In this document: positions 55,445-64,000 of the stretch, one piece after another
Layout of the letters: every line of letters begins with the position of its first letter
How positions within the stretch are numbered: the first letter of the stretch is position 1
DNA from: an uncultured Pseudomonadota bacterium
GTDB lineage: Bacteria; Pseudomonadota; Gammaproteobacteria; Steroidobacterales; Steroidobacteraceae
Length of the DNA stretch: 64,000 nucleotides
Direction of reading: 5' to 3'
NCBI GenBank assembly: GCA_903884105.1
Contig: CAISDJ010000079.1
Span: forward strand, 1-64,000
Program-made: the position numbers and the translations under genes
Notes under the pieces: generated by a model
What the model saw: only the letters and a program-made list of their open reading frames with translations
The model's database searches: none
Told to the model about the DNA's origin: nothing

Positions 55445-56602
55445 ATGAAGGACTTCGTGGAAAAATGGGCGCAATGCCTGGCATTGCTGGTCGGATTGTG
55501 GGCGCTGCCGCAATCGACCTATGCCGCCGTCCTTCCCGAGGACCGTGCTGATCTGCTGTACCACCGCTACGAGGGCGGCGGCGTGAAGATCGATGGGCCT
55601 TCCCTCCTCGTCCGCAAGAAGTTTGCGGAGAAGTACTCGGTCTCGGCCAACTACTACGTCGACATGGTCTCGAGCGCATCCATAGACGTGCTGACCACTG
55701 CCAGTCCCTACAAGGAAGAGCGCAAGCAAGAGAGCCTGGGCGTGACCTACCTCAGGGGAAAGTCGACGTACAGCCTGGACTACAGCAACAGCAAGGAAAA
55801 CGACTACACCGCCAACACGGCCAGCTTTGGCCTCAGCCAGGACCTGTTCGGCGATCTCACTACATTGAGCCTCGGGTTCTCCCGTGGTTGGGATGAGGTA
55901 AGCAAGCGTGGTGACGCCGTATTCGCGGAGAAGACTGATCGCCGCAGCTATCGAGCTGGACTCAGCCAGATCATCACCAAGAGCCTGATCATGTCCGCAG
56001 GACTCGAAGTGATCACCGACGAAGGCTTCTTGAACAACCCGTATCGGTCCGTTCGCTATATCGATCTGGCAAGCGGTAACGGCTTCAGTTACCAAGCCGA
56101 GTTGTATCCACGGACCCGGACAAGCAGCGCCGCCTCGCTTGATGCCCGTTACTACCTGCCGTATCGCGCGGCCTTGCACGGCGGCGTGAGGTACTTTACG
56201 GACACTTGGGGAATCACGTCAGAGACAGGCGAAATCGGGTATATCCATCCCACTAAAGGCGCATGGACGTTCGAGACGAGCGTCCGCTATTACGGGCAAA
56301 CCAAGGCCGACTTCTATTCCGATTTGTTTCCACGACGAACTTTCCAGAACTTCCTCGCGCGCGACAAGGAGCTGTCAACGTTCACCAGTGGCTCTCTCCG
56401 CCTGGGGGCAAGCTACGACTTCGCCCGCTCCGGCTGGCGCTGGGTCAAGAAGGGCAGCGTGAACTTCTACTACGACAGAATGGAGTTCGACTACGACGAC
56501 TTCCGGAATATCTACAATCAATCAGGCACGCCGCCGGGCACCGAGCCGCTTTACAGCTTTGGCGCCAATGTCTTCCAGATCTTCATGTCGGTCTGGTTCT
56601 GA
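55445..56602 (+). CDS. DUF3570 outer-membrane barrel protein
   Basis: 385 residues from the ATG at 55445. Signal peptide: CLALLVGLWALPQSTYAA. The barrel-like body has VSANYYVDMVSSASIDVLTT and SYSLDYSNSKEND-like segments, alternating polar and non-polar, and ends FQIFMSVWF with a C-terminal aromatic. The DUF4266-DUF3570 pairing is recurrent in many proteobacteria. Function is unknown; a link to metal or flavin export has been suggested for relatives but nothing here tests that. Confidence 0.92.
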   Translation: MKDFVEKWAQCLALLVGLWALPQSTYAAVLPEDRADLLYHRYEGGGVKIDGPSLLVRKKFAEKYSVSANYYVDMVSSASIDVLTTASPYKEERKQESLGVTYLRGKSTYSLDYSNSKENDYTANTASFGLSQDLFGDLTTLSLGFSRGWDEVSKRGDAVFAEKTDRRSYRAGLSQIITKSLIMSAGLEVITDEGFLNNPYRSVRYIDLASGNGFSYQAELYPRTRTSSAASLDARYYLPYRAALHGGVRYFTDTWGITSETGEIGYIHPTKGAWTFETSVRYYGQTKADFYSDLFPRRTFQNFLARDKELSTFTSGSLRLGASYDFARSGWRWVKKGSVNFYYDRMEFDYDDFRNIYNQSGTPPGTEPLYSFGANVFQIFMSVWF

Positions 56603-56644
56603 CGGCCTCTTGACTACGGTGACGTTGCTCCGCTTTCCTGCCCC

Positions 56645-57607
56645 ATGCACTGTGCACGACTAGTCGGTCTCTGCGTCCTTCTTGCTGCTGCTCAAGTCTC
56701 TGCAGAGCCGTTCCTCACCCGTGACCAGAACGTTCTGCTCGGAGGAGACGCACTGCCCCTTCCGGTTCCTTCCGACCTAACGCCGGCCGGGTCCACGCGA
56801 ATCGACATCGCAGTCAACTGGAGCAGTACTGCCAGCTCCGGCCTGACTGCCGGCGAGGCGCTGCTGATTGACATCGAGAGCCGCGAGGTACGCGTCCTCA
56901 TCGAACACTCCCTATTGAATCGTTACGCTGTCCGGTTGCAATTGCCCTACCGCCAAGTCACCGCTGGAGTACTCGATGGCTTCATTGACGGTTGGCACGC
57001 GTTGCTCGGATTGCCGGAAGGCGCACGAAAATTCCTGGAGCGCGATCAGTTCCAGATCGGCTACGTGCGCGGTGCACAGACGATACTGAACCGCAGGGAA
57101 CCCATGCAGGGCCTCGGCGACATTGTCCTCGAAGGCGGATACCAGGTCTGGCAGTCACAGCGCTCGTCTGGAGCCTTCTGGCTCAGCTTGGAAGCCCCTT
57201 CTGGCAGCGAAAGCAAGTTGCTCGGAAACGGAACGTGGGACGCCGGCATCCGGCTCTCCGGGCGAAACACCCTTAGTGCACGCAACTCGGCTTATTGGCA
57301 GGCAGGCGCGACCCTGATGGGCAGTGGCGGCCCCCTCATGCAGTGGCAGAAGGACTGGGCATTCTCGGGATCGGGCACCTACGACTTTTCGGCGACCCCG
57401 GCCCTGCACCTGAAGGCACAGATCGATGCCCATAGCGCACTCTACAAAAGTGGCGTCGACTTTCTCGGCAAGGCCACGATCCTGACAGTCGGAGGGGACT
57501 ACCGGTATGCATCCGGCCTGCGCCTCGACATCGGCATCAGCGAAGACATTGAGGTTGGAGCGTCACCCGATGTCAATTTCTGCTTCTCGCTGAGCCAGTC
57601 CTTCTAG
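56645..57607 (+). CDS. DUF3187 family outer-membrane protein
   Basis: 320 residues with a signal peptide (LVGLCVLLAAAQVSAE). The mature part begins PFLTRDQNVLLGG and shows RIDIAVNWSSTAS, then WHALLGLPEGARKFLERDQF, a pattern I associate with DUF3187. Beta strands continue to the end, VNFCFSLSQSF, with a terminal Phe. It lies 42 nt after the DUF3570 gene and is convergent with pap. The role is unknown. Confidence 0.85.
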   Translation: MHCARLVGLCVLLAAAQVSAEPFLTRDQNVLLGGDALPLPVPSDLTPAGSTRIDIAVNWSSTASSGLTAGEALLIDIESREVRVLIEHSLLNRYAVRLQLPYRQVTAGVLDGFIDGWHALLGLPEGARKFLERDQFQIGYVRGAQTILNRREPMQGLGDIVLEGGYQVWQSQRSSGAFWLSLEAPSGSESKLLGNGTWDAGIRLSGRNTLSARNSAYWQAGATLMGSGGPLMQWQKDWAFSGSGTYDFSATPALHLKAQIDAHSALYKSGVDFLGKATILTVGGDYRYASGLRLDIGISEDIEVGASPDVNFCFSLSQSF

Positions 57608-59068
57608 CTAGTCGATCGCCCTTTCGATTGCGCTCACCACCGCTTCGAGCACTGCAATTCTGGCCTGTTGCTTGCAATCGGCGTCCACCACCGTCCAGCG
57701 CGCTTGCGGTGTGTCGGTCAAGCTCACCATCTCGCCCGCCGCCTTCCGGTACGCCTCGAAGTGATCGCGATTGATCCAGTCTTCCGGATCGACCTTGAAC
57801 CGCTTCAGCGGATTCGAGTCCCTCTCCAGAAACCGTGCGAGCTGTACCTTGCTGCTTACGTCCAGCCAGAACTTGCACACCACCAGACCGTGCTCGACAA
57901 GCTGACTTTCGAATTCATTGATTTCCTCGAAGGCCCTTTGCCAGTCGTGATCTGCGGCAAACCCGCGCACTCGCTCGACCAACACTCGCCCATACCAGGA
58001 ACGGTCGAACACGGCATAGCTGCCGCGATCGGGAATGTGTCGCCAGAATCGCCATAGGTAGGGATAGAGCCGCTCCTGTGGCGTCGGCGCCGACACAGGA
58101 ATGATCTGGTACTGGCGAGGGTCCAGCGCATTCACGAGCCGTCGGATAGCGCCCCCCTTGCCAGCGGCATCCATGCCCTCGAATGCCAGCACGGCGCCAC
58201 GCTCGAGAAACCTTTGCTTGCGCGAGAGTCGTGCAAGCCGCCCTTGCAGCATGAGCAATTCCTGCTCGAACTCGGCATCCGGAGGGAGCTCCGCTGCTCT
58301 TTTGACACGCAGAACATGCGCCCTCGTGCGCCGTCCTGATTGCGGCGGGCTATCATTTGCTGTCGTGCCGCTGGCTGCATGTTCCAACGTTGACAACACC
58401 AGTCGTCCCACTTCAATCGACCGATGCTGCACATCAGAACCATCCACCTGATTCCAGGGGGCGGCGGCTGCGGACGTGTCCTTGATGCACCGTGCGTACG
58501 CTGCGTCGACGCCGCGAGCATGTGCCGCCATCCAGCGGTCTTCACGCGTCACGCGCCAGCGGGTCAACCCCCTGGAGGTCAGTTTGTGCAGTCGCTTGCG
58601 CTGCACTTCCTTCGGGACATGCAGATGGATTTTGAGGACGTGCACCCCATCCCGAACGAGCATCTGCTCCAATCGCTTGATGCGAGAAGCAATACGCCGT
58701 TGTGATACACGCTGCCCGGCCTTTCGCCGACTCTGCCCGTAGACCCAATCTTCATACCACGCCCCGAAAAACAGGCCGACCCGGCCCTTCGCAGGCAGGT
58801 CTTGCCAGAAGCGCCACAACGGCGGCCGGGATCCGGAATCCGCGGGCTTGCGCGCGTAGGCATGGACTTCAATGAACTTCGGATCCATCCATTCGAGTAG
58901 CTCGCTGACCGACTCACTGCGACCCGCAGCGGGCACTCCCGTCAGGATGATGGCCACCGCAGCCGCCTTCGACTTGAGCAGTTCGAACTGGGCATTGAGG
59001 AGCTGGTCACGCAACGGCCCGAGCAAGCGCTCGTACCGGGCTTTAGAGAGTTCCGGATGGGGGGCCAT
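57608..59068 (-). CDS. pap: Polyphosphate:AMP phosphotransferase (double PPK2)
   Basis: 486 residues from the ATG at 59068; a GTG at 59080 is coupled to the upstream stop. Two PPK2 domains lie in tandem. The second is complete, with Walker-A-like FEGMDAAGKGGAIRRL, WRFWRHIPDRGSYAVFDRSWYGRVL and a lid RxxxF-type region. The first has a degenerate Walker A (LTGVPAAGRSESV), as in PAP enzymes where only the C-terminal half is active. It makes ADP from AMP and polyphosphate. It lies behind the agmatine deiminase gene. Confidence 0.93.
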   Translation of the reverse strand: MAPHPELSKARYERLLGPLRDQLLNAQFELLKSKAAAVAIILTGVPAAGRSESVSELLEWMDPKFIEVHAYARKPADSGSRPPLWRFWQDLPAKGRVGLFFGAWYEDWVYGQSRRKAGQRVSQRRIASRIKRLEQMLVRDGVHVLKIHLHVPKEVQRKRLHKLTSRGLTRWRVTREDRWMAAHARGVDAAYARCIKDTSAAAAPWNQVDGSDVQHRSIEVGRLVLSTLEHAASGTTANDSPPQSGRRTRAHVLRVKRAAELPPDAEFEQELLMLQGRLARLSRKQRFLERGAVLAFEGMDAAGKGGAIRRLVNALDPRQYQIIPVSAPTPQERLYPYLWRFWRHIPDRGSYAVFDRSWYGRVLVERVRGFAADHDWQRAFEEINEFESQLVEHGLVVCKFWLDVSSKVQLARFLERDSNPLKRFKVDPEDWINRDHFEAYRKAAGEMVSLTDTPQARWTVVDADCKQQARIAVLEAVVSAIERAID

Positions 59069-59079
59069 GCGTTGCGGCA

Positions 59080-60189
59080 CTACTTACGGCCGCCGCGAGC
59101 CTCTGGGATCTGCTGCGTAATGCAGTGGATATTGCCGCCGCCCAGCAGGATCTCACGAGCTGGCACGCCAACAACTCGACGACCAGGAAAGATACGACGC
59201 AGGGTCGCCAATGCAGAACGATCGTGCCGGGCATCCAGCAGCGGCATGACCACGATCTTGTTGCCGATGTAGAAATTGACATACGAGGCCGCCAATCGAT
59301 CGCCCGCCTGACGAGGCTCGGTTCCTTCAAGGGCATCAACACCCGCTGCCTCTGCGGCTTTCCTCTTCAACGGACCAGGCTGACTCAGCTTGTGCACCTT
59401 GAGCCGCCGCCCACGCGCATCCCGGGCCTCTGCCAGCCGCGCGAATGCGTCCCGTGAAATCGAGTACTGCGGATCGCGTCGATCGTCTGTCCAGGTCAGC
59501 ACCACTTCGCCCGGGCGCGCGAAGCAGCAGAGATTGTCGACATGCCCGTCTGTCTCGTCGTTGTGCACTCCCTTTCCGAGCCAGATCACGGACGTGATGC
59601 CAAGATACTCATGCAGCAGGATTTCGATGGCCCCTTTGTCGAGGTGCGGGTTTCGATTGGGGTTCAGCAGGCACTCCTCGGTGGTGATCAGGGTCCCTTG
59701 TCCGTCGACATGAATGGCCCCCCCCTCAAGCACGAAGGGAGCCCGGTAGCGGTCCCGTCCCTCGACTTCCAGTACTTTCTGGGCTACCAGATCGTCCCGG
59801 TCCCACGGAAAGTACAGCCCGCCGCTCAATCCGCCCCATGCATTGAAGATCCAGTCGACCCCCCGTACCGCTCCCTTGGCGTCGACAACCATGGTCGGTC
59901 CGACGTCGCGCATCCATGCGTCATTGCTCGACAATTCAACGACACGGATCTCCGGCGGCAACTGCGCACGCGCGGACTGATAGTGCCTGCCTGAAACACC
60001 AACGGTGACCGGCTCGCTGGTTGCAACGGCGGCTGCCACGGCAACAAAGGCAGCCTGCGCGGGACGCGCACCCAGACGCCATGTATCCGTCCGCTCGGGC
60101 CACAGCAGCCAACAGCCGGAGTGCCGCTCGAACTCACCAGGCATGCGAAAGCCGTCGGCGGCAGGCGTGGTAAGCAACGTCGTAGGCAT
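59080..60189 (-). CDS. aguA: Agmatine deiminase family protein
   Basis: 369 residues. Family marks in order: [64 protein letters not shown], and the C-terminal [15 protein letters not shown] with the catalytic Cys. Agmatine deiminase makes N-carbamoylputrescine and ammonia; peptidylarginine deiminase-like relatives share the fold. Its next partner (an AguB-type amidase) is not in the window. It starts 12 nt after the GNAT stop and is coupled to pap. Confidence 0.93.
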   Translation of the reverse strand: MPTTLLTTPAADGFRMPGEFERHSGCWLLWPERTDTWRLGARPAQAAFVAVAAAVATSEPVTVGVSGRHYQSARAQLPPEIRVVELSSNDAWMRDVGPTMVVDAKGAVRGVDWIFNAWGGLSGGLYFPWDRDDLVAQKVLEVEGRDRYRAPFVLEGGAIHVDGQGTLITTEECLLNPNRNPHLDKGAIEILLHEYLGITSVIWLGKGVHNDETDGHVDNLCCFARPGEVVLTWTDDRRDPQYSISRDAFARLAEARDARGRRLKVHKLSQPGPLKRKAAEAAGVDALEGTEPRQAGDRLAASYVNFYIGNKIVVMPLLDARHDRSALATLRRIFPGRRVVGVPAREILLGGGNIHCITQQIPEARGGRK

Positions 60190-60201
60190 GGCGTTCCGGG
60201 G

Positions 60202-60714
60202 CTAGTGCTGCTGGGTCTCGCGGAAGACCGGATGGTAGCTCACCGTACCGATCACCCCCGCAAGGGCCCCGGGATCCAGCTCGCAGGCCATGAAGACGTC
60301 GTCGGGAACGTTGTATTCGCTCTTGAGGCCGAAAGCATCGGCTTGGGAGAAGCCGAAGCGCGGGTAGTAACTCGGGTGGCCAATCACGACCACGGCCGAC
60401 ATGCCAAGCAACCGCAGATGCTCAAAGCCGGTCAACACCAGCGCGGCGCCTACGCCGCGAACCTGATACTTGGGAGCCACCGCCATTGGCGCCAAAGCAG
60501 CCATCTTTAGATCACCTCCGCCTGCCAGCGTGACGGGCGTAAACAGGATGTGTCCGACGACCTCTCCCTCATGTTCGGCAACCAGCGAAACAAACGGTTG
60601 GGCACGCTGCCGCAGCGCGTCGACAATATCGGCCTCCGCGGGCCGGCCGAACGCTGCAGATATGACGCCACGAATGCCGGCAATATCCTCCGGCTTCTCT
60701 TCTCTGATGAGCAC
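60202..60714 (-). CDS. GNAT family N-acetyltransferase
   Basis: 170 residues from a GTG at 60714 with GGAGGGG 6 nt upstream, a strong site that favours it over longer frames. The acetyl-CoA fold is clear: IREEKPEDIAGIRGVI, EVVGHILFTPV, MAVAPKYQVRGVGAALVLTG (motif A, with the QxRGxGxA loop) and VIGHPSYYPRFGFSQA, which is typical of YhbS-type members. Substrate unknown. It is first in a three-gene unit with aguA and pap. Confidence 0.92.
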   Translation of the reverse strand: MLIREEKPEDIAGIRGVISAAFGRPAEADIVDALRQRAQPFVSLVAEHEGEVVGHILFTPVTLAGGGDLKMAALAPMAVAPKYQVRGVGAALVLTGFEHLRLLGMSAVVVIGHPSYYPRFGFSQADAFGLKSEYNVPDDVFMACELDPGALAGVIGTVSYHPVFRETQQH

Positions 60715-61087
60715 GAAATCCCCTCCAGAACGCAGGCAACGATGGCTACCTTTACCCCCTGAACGGTAACACTCGCGCCGGGCCGTAGTCATTCAGTAAC
60801 AGCTGCACCATAGGACGAGAGCAGTCAGTGTGTCCTCGGGCGCTTCGGGCCACGTGGAATTGTAGCCGGACTCGGGAAATGGCTCCGAGCCCCGTTCCTC
60901 TGGATTCCTGCCCAATCACCAGCCCGTCGCAGAACGTCCGCAAGCACAGAGAGTCGCGAGGCCACTTTGCAACCCCATGGGAGGAATGGACTTTTTTCCT
61001 TCAACTGAACGCGACCACTGCACCGGGCCACGCTACATCAACCATTTCGCGCTTCCTGTCGCAGCCCACCGCATTCACAATGGCCCC
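60715..61087. other. Divergent intergenic region between GNAT and the two-component system
   Basis: 373 nt without a convincing gene; upstream frames of the response regulator lack ribosome sites. Promoters for both units must lie here but I cannot pick them out. Confidence 0.42.
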
Positions 61088-61777
61088 ATGCGCATCCTGC
61101 TCATCGAAGACCATCAGGACATTGCAGCCAATATTTCCGAGTACTTCGGTGCCCGCGGCGATGAGGTCGACCACGCCCCTGACGGCACCCTGGGCTATGA
61201 ACTCGCGACCTCCCAGCCGTATGACGTCATCGTACTCGACCTGATGCTGCCTGGAATGGACGGCCTGACCGTATGCCGGCAGCTACGGGGCGAGGCCCGG
61301 GTCCAGACGCCGATCCTGATGCTGACTGCGAAAGACCTGCTCGCCAACAAGGTCGATGGCTTTGAGGCGGGTGCCGACGACTATCTCGTCAAACCTTTCT
61401 CGCTGGTGGAACTGGGAGCCCGACTTATGGCCCTCACCCGGCGGGCCGCGAGGCCGGCGGACCGTACTTTGCTGATCGTTGGAGACCTGCGCTTCGACCT
61501 CAACACCCTCATTGCCGAGCGGGGCGGTGAGCCCGTCAAGCTCAACCCGACCACCCGGCGACTCCTGACCGTGCTGATGCAGAACGCCCATCGCGTCGTC
61601 GCCAAGGCGGAGCTGGAACACGAGCTCTGGGGAAGTACCCCTCCCGAAGGGGACGTCCTGCGTGCGCACATGCACGCGCTGCGCGCCGCCGTCGACAAGG
61701 GCTTCGAACGGAAGCTGCTCCATACGGTCCACGGCACGGGGTATCGACTTGCTGTCGATGATGAAACAGCAGCTTAG
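61088..61777 (+). CDS. OmpR-family response regulator
   Basis: 229 residues from the ATG at 61088. The receiver domain has IEDHQD, the phospho-acceptor Asp in IVLDLMLPGMDG (about residue 51), and LVKPFS with the conserved Lys. The C-terminal winged helix ends RAHMHALRAAVDKGFERKLLHTVHGTGYRL, shown by ALRAAVDKGF and VHGTGYRL. It is closest in outline to PmrA/QseB-type regulators. Its stop overlaps the kinase start, so the two form one operon. Confidence 0.94.
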   Translation: MRILLIEDHQDIAANISEYFGARGDEVDHAPDGTLGYELATSQPYDVIVLDLMLPGMDGLTVCRQLRGEARVQTPILMLTAKDLLANKVDGFEAGADDYLVKPFSLVELGARLMALTRRAARPADRTLLIVGDLRFDLNTLIAERGGEPVKLNPTTRRLLTVLMQNAHRVVAKAELEHELWGSTPPEGDVLRAHMHALRAAVDKGFERKLLHTVHGTGYRLAVDDETAA

Positions 61778-63014
61778 CCTGCGATCGCGCATCGCGGGCA
61801 CGATCCTGGCAGTGGTCACGCTGGCCGGGGTACTGCTGTCCGTCGTGGCGCACTACGTCGACGAACGGCTCGAGGAAACCGAGACCTACGACCTCCTCTC
61901 GGAGGAACTGACCCACTACGAGCAGCGCATGCGGGCAGACCCCGGGGCGGAACCGCTCGCGTCCGCCCGGCTGACCATTTATCGCGCCAGCGACTTTGCA
62001 CGCATGCCACGACCCATCGTTGCCTTGCCTCCCGGCTTTCACAACGCGATCCGGCTGGAGGGCCGCATCCTGCGCGTCCTCGTCAAGGACGGCGAATTCG
62101 GGCGGCTCTACGTTACCTACGACGTCACCGCCCACACGGCGCAGGAACGTATCGCGCTCCTGCTGCTGATCCTGGGACTGGCAGTCATCATCGCGATGGC
62201 CGCCTGGGCCGCCCTGGGCTTGTCGAGCCGACTCGTCGGCCCTGTACGGGCCCTTGCAAACCGCCTGAGCGACATCGACCCCCGAACCCGCCAGCTGCGC
62301 ATCGCCGACGATTTCGCGGGTAATGAACTTGAACCGATCGCCAGGTCCGTCGACAGTTTCCTCGAAAGACTCGACGGCTTTGTCGAGCGGGAACAGTCGT
62401 TCACCTCAACCGCCAGTCATGAGCTGAGAACGCCTCTCGCCGTCATCCAGGGCGCCGTCGAACTGATATCCGAGCAAACCCGGGACCAGCCCGCCACGGC
62501 AAGACCGATGGATCGAATTCGCCGCGCCGTACGTGAAATGTCCGAGTTCACGGAAGCCCTGCTCACGATGTCGAGAGAAGAGCCCGCCGAACAGGCTCAA
62601 GACACGCTTTGCGACGTCACGACGATCCTGCCGCGCGTAGTTGAAGATCAACGGGCCATTGCCAGCGGCAAGCAGATCGACCTGACCGTAGACGATGGCA
62701 CACCCCTTCGCGTCCACGCGCCGGACAGCATGGTCGCCATGCTCATCGGCAACCTCGTGCGTAATGCCCTGCAGCATGGCAACGGCAGCACCGTCACCTG
62801 CCATGTCGAACACGGCGTGTTGACCGTCGCCAACGAAGGAGAGATCGCTCCGGCTGACCTGCCGCGCGTATTCGACCGCAGCTTCACGACGAGACCAGGC
62901 GGACACGGGATGGGCCTCTACCTGGTCAAGCGCATCTGCGAGCGCTACGGCTGGACCGTCCAACTCGTCAGCCGCGGTGAACTCACCGTCGCCACCGTTC
63001 GCTTTGCTCCCTGA
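61758..63014 (+). CDS. Membrane sensor histidine kinase
   Basis: 418 residues from the ATG at 61758 (another at 61761). Two membrane helices (IAGTILAVVTLAGVLLSVVA and LLLLILGLAVIIAMAAWAAL) frame a sensor domain of about 100 residues that has no recognisable ligand motif. A HAMP segment (RLVGPVRALANRLSDIDPR) precedes the H-box SHELRTPLAVIQG, the N-box NLVRNALQHG and the G-box GHGMGLYLVKR. All phosphotransfer residues look intact. Its target is the adjoining regulator; the signal is unknown. Confidence 0.93.
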   Translation: MMKQQLSLRSRIAGTILAVVTLAGVLLSVVAHYVDERLEETETYDLLSEELTHYEQRMRADPGAEPLASARLTIYRASDFARMPRPIVALPPGFHNAIRLEGRILRVLVKDGEFGRLYVTYDVTAHTAQERIALLLLILGLAVIIAMAAWAALGLSSRLVGPVRALANRLSDIDPRTRQLRIADDFAGNELEPIARSVDSFLERLDGFVEREQSFTSTASHELRTPLAVIQGAVELISEQTRDQPATARPMDRIRRAVREMSEFTEALLTMSREEPAEQAQDTLCDVTTILPRVVEDQRAIASGKQIDLTVDDGTPLRVHAPDSMVAMLIGNLVRNALQHGNGSTVTCHVEHGVLTVANEGEIAPADLPRVFDRSFTTRPGGHGMGLYLVKRICERYGWTVQLVSRGELTVATVRFAP

Positions 63015-63020
63015 CCCCGC

Positions 63021-63461
63021 ATGACTGATCTTGCGGTCTATGCCGGCCTGTTCGCGGTAGCCTTTCTCGCGGCCAGTATTCTGCCCTTGCAGTCCGAAGC
63101 TGCACTTGCAGGGCTGCTGCTGGCCGGCCACCAACCGGTCGTGACGCTGATCGCGATCGCGAGCATCGGCAATACGCTTGGCGCAGTTCTGAACTGGCTC
63201 CTTGGGCGGTACATCGAACGCTTCCGTCGACGACGCTGGTTTCCGGTCGGCGATGCGACCCTCACTCGCGCACAGGCCTGGTACCGCCGCTTCGGCCGCT
63301 GGTCTCTGTTGCTGAGCTGGGCGCCACTCATCGGAGATCCCCTGACAGTCGCCGCCGGCGTCCTGCGTGAACCCCTGTCAACCTTCGTGATACTCGTCGC
63401 GATTGCAAAGACGGCCCGCTACCTGGTGTTCGCCCTGCTCATCACCGGCGCGTTCAGCTGA
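63021..63461 (+). CDS. YqaA-like membrane protein
   Basis: 146 residues with about four membrane helices: [36 protein letters not shown], and two in the C-terminal half (RRWSLL-like and [20 protein letters not shown]). [16 protein letters not shown] and [16 protein letters not shown] match YqaA/DedA-related proteins of the SNARE-associated family. Function is not established. It begins 6 nt after the kinase gene and may be in the same operon. Its end overlaps the P-ATPase gene on the other strand by 8 nt. Confidence 0.88.
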   Translation: MTDLAVYAGLFAVAFLAASILPLQSEAALAGLLLAGHQPVVTLIAIASIGNTLGAVLNWLLGRYIERFRRRRWFPVGDATLTRAQAWYRRFGRWSLLLSWAPLIGDPLTVAAGVLREPLSTFVILVAIAKTARYLVFALLITGAFS

Positions 63462-64000
63462 GCCGGGCCGTTCGCAAGCGCAAAGCGTTACCGATGACGG
63501 ACACTGAACTGAAAGACATTGCGGCTGCCGCAAACACCGGACTCAGCAGCAGCCCGAATACCGGATACAGAATCCCGGCAGCAATAGGAACGCCAATCAC
63601 GTTATAGAAGAAGGCAAAGAACAAATTCTGCCGGATATTGCGGATGGTCGCCTGCGACAACGCACGCGCACGCACGATGCCGCGCAGATCCCCCTTTACC
63701 AGCGTAACGCCTGCGCTCTGCATTGCGACGTCGGTCCCCGTCCCCATCGCGATGCCAACGTCCGCCTGAGCCAGCGCAGGCGCATCGTTGATGCCATCGC
63801 CGGCCATTGCAACGACGTTCCCTTCTGCCTGCATGCGCTTGACCACAGCAACCTTCTGATCCGGAAGTACCTCCGCCTCGACGCGGCTCAGGCCCAGCTT
63901 GCGTGCTACCGCCTCGGCCGTCACACGATTGTCGCCTGTCACCATGACCACAGTCATTCCGTCTGCCTGGAGCAGCTTCAGCGCCTCCACTGTCGTTGCC
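63454..64000 (-). CDS. Copper-type P1B ATPase, C-terminal part (cut by window edge)
   Basis: Only about 180 C-terminal residues are in the window. [18 protein letters not shown] and [23 protein letters not shown] are the P-domain motifs of P-type ATPases, with GDGxND binding Mg. The last membrane pair, [23 protein letters not shown] and [15 protein letters not shown], holds the YN and MxxSS residues of Cu(I)-transporting CopA. Export of copper is likely. The N-terminal metal-binding domain, CPC site and phosphorylated DKTG lie outside the window. Confidence 0.93.
   Translation of the reverse strand, partial: ATTVEALKLLQADGMTVVMVTGDNRVTAEAVARKLGLSRVEAEVLPDQKVAVVKRMQAEGNVVAMAGDGINDAPALAQADVGIAMGTGTDVAMQSAGVTLVKGDLRGIVRARALSQATIRNIRQNLFFAFFYNVIGVPIAAGILYPVFGLLLSPVFAAAAMSFSSVSVIGNALRLRTARLS

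Overview
The window reads as GC-rich chromosomal DNA of a free-living, motile, Gram-negative proteobacterium. The evidence is a TonB-dependent receptor, porins, outer-membrane barrels, ExbB/ExbD proteins, a chemoreceptor with a sigma-28-like promoter, monomeric isocitrate dehydrogenase and a PlpD-type patatin. An environmental gammaproteobacterium (Xanthomonadales, Nevskiales or Steroidobacterales relatives) is my best guess; this is inference, as the window has no rRNA or other phylogenetic marker. I see no rRNA, tRNA, CRISPR array, phage or insertion sequence.

Left part (1-24000). The left edge cuts a GIY-YIG gene. A catabolic/uptake operon follows (693-7274): MmgE/PrpD, TctC, TctB, TctA, a second MmgE/PrpD and an SDR protein, with a divergent HbpS/GlcG-like gene. 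Then come DUF167, an OprB-like porin, a chemoreceptor and a DUF5610-like protein (the last two each behind a sigma-28-like promoter), hemN broken by a single-base frameshift, a CxxCH protein, a coiled-coil protein, pbpG, a TonB-dependent receptor and ppc.

Centre (24000-34800, all minus strand). A ten-gene run, mostly with 4-bp overlaps, reads in transcription order: TlpA-like thioredoxin, a coiled-coil exported protein, three TPR proteins, a small exported protein, ExbB, two ExbD and an AgmX/TonB-like transducer. Its leader holds a clear cyclic-di-GMP-I (GEMM) riboswitch followed by an intrinsic terminator, so c-di-GMP probably controls this Ton/Tol-like envelope machine. Just upstream is a separate unit of two tiny exported proteins. 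One is a signal peptide followed by five copies of a 13-residue repeat, behind a perfect 16-bp palindrome and two 33-bp direct repeats. The unit ends in its own terminator.

Right part (35000-64000). An ECF-type sigma factor overlaps a Ser/Thr kinase-TPR receptor. Then follow a SYLF protein, icd and a patatin with an outer-membrane barrel. A large exported-protein locus (44831-57607) comes next, with two divergent arms: DUF1501, a LamG/CxxCH lipoprotein and a CxxCH protein on one side; on the other a 914-residue propeller-like CxxCH lipoprotein, an SH3 barrel protein, a second barrel lipoprotein, TlpA, DUF4266, DUF3570 and DUF3187. The end has polyphosphate:AMP phosphotransferase, agmatine deiminase, a GNAT, a two-component system, a YqaA-like membrane protein and the C-terminal part of a copper-type P-ATPase cut by the right edge.

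Functions are assigned from motifs and remembered families; no database search was run.
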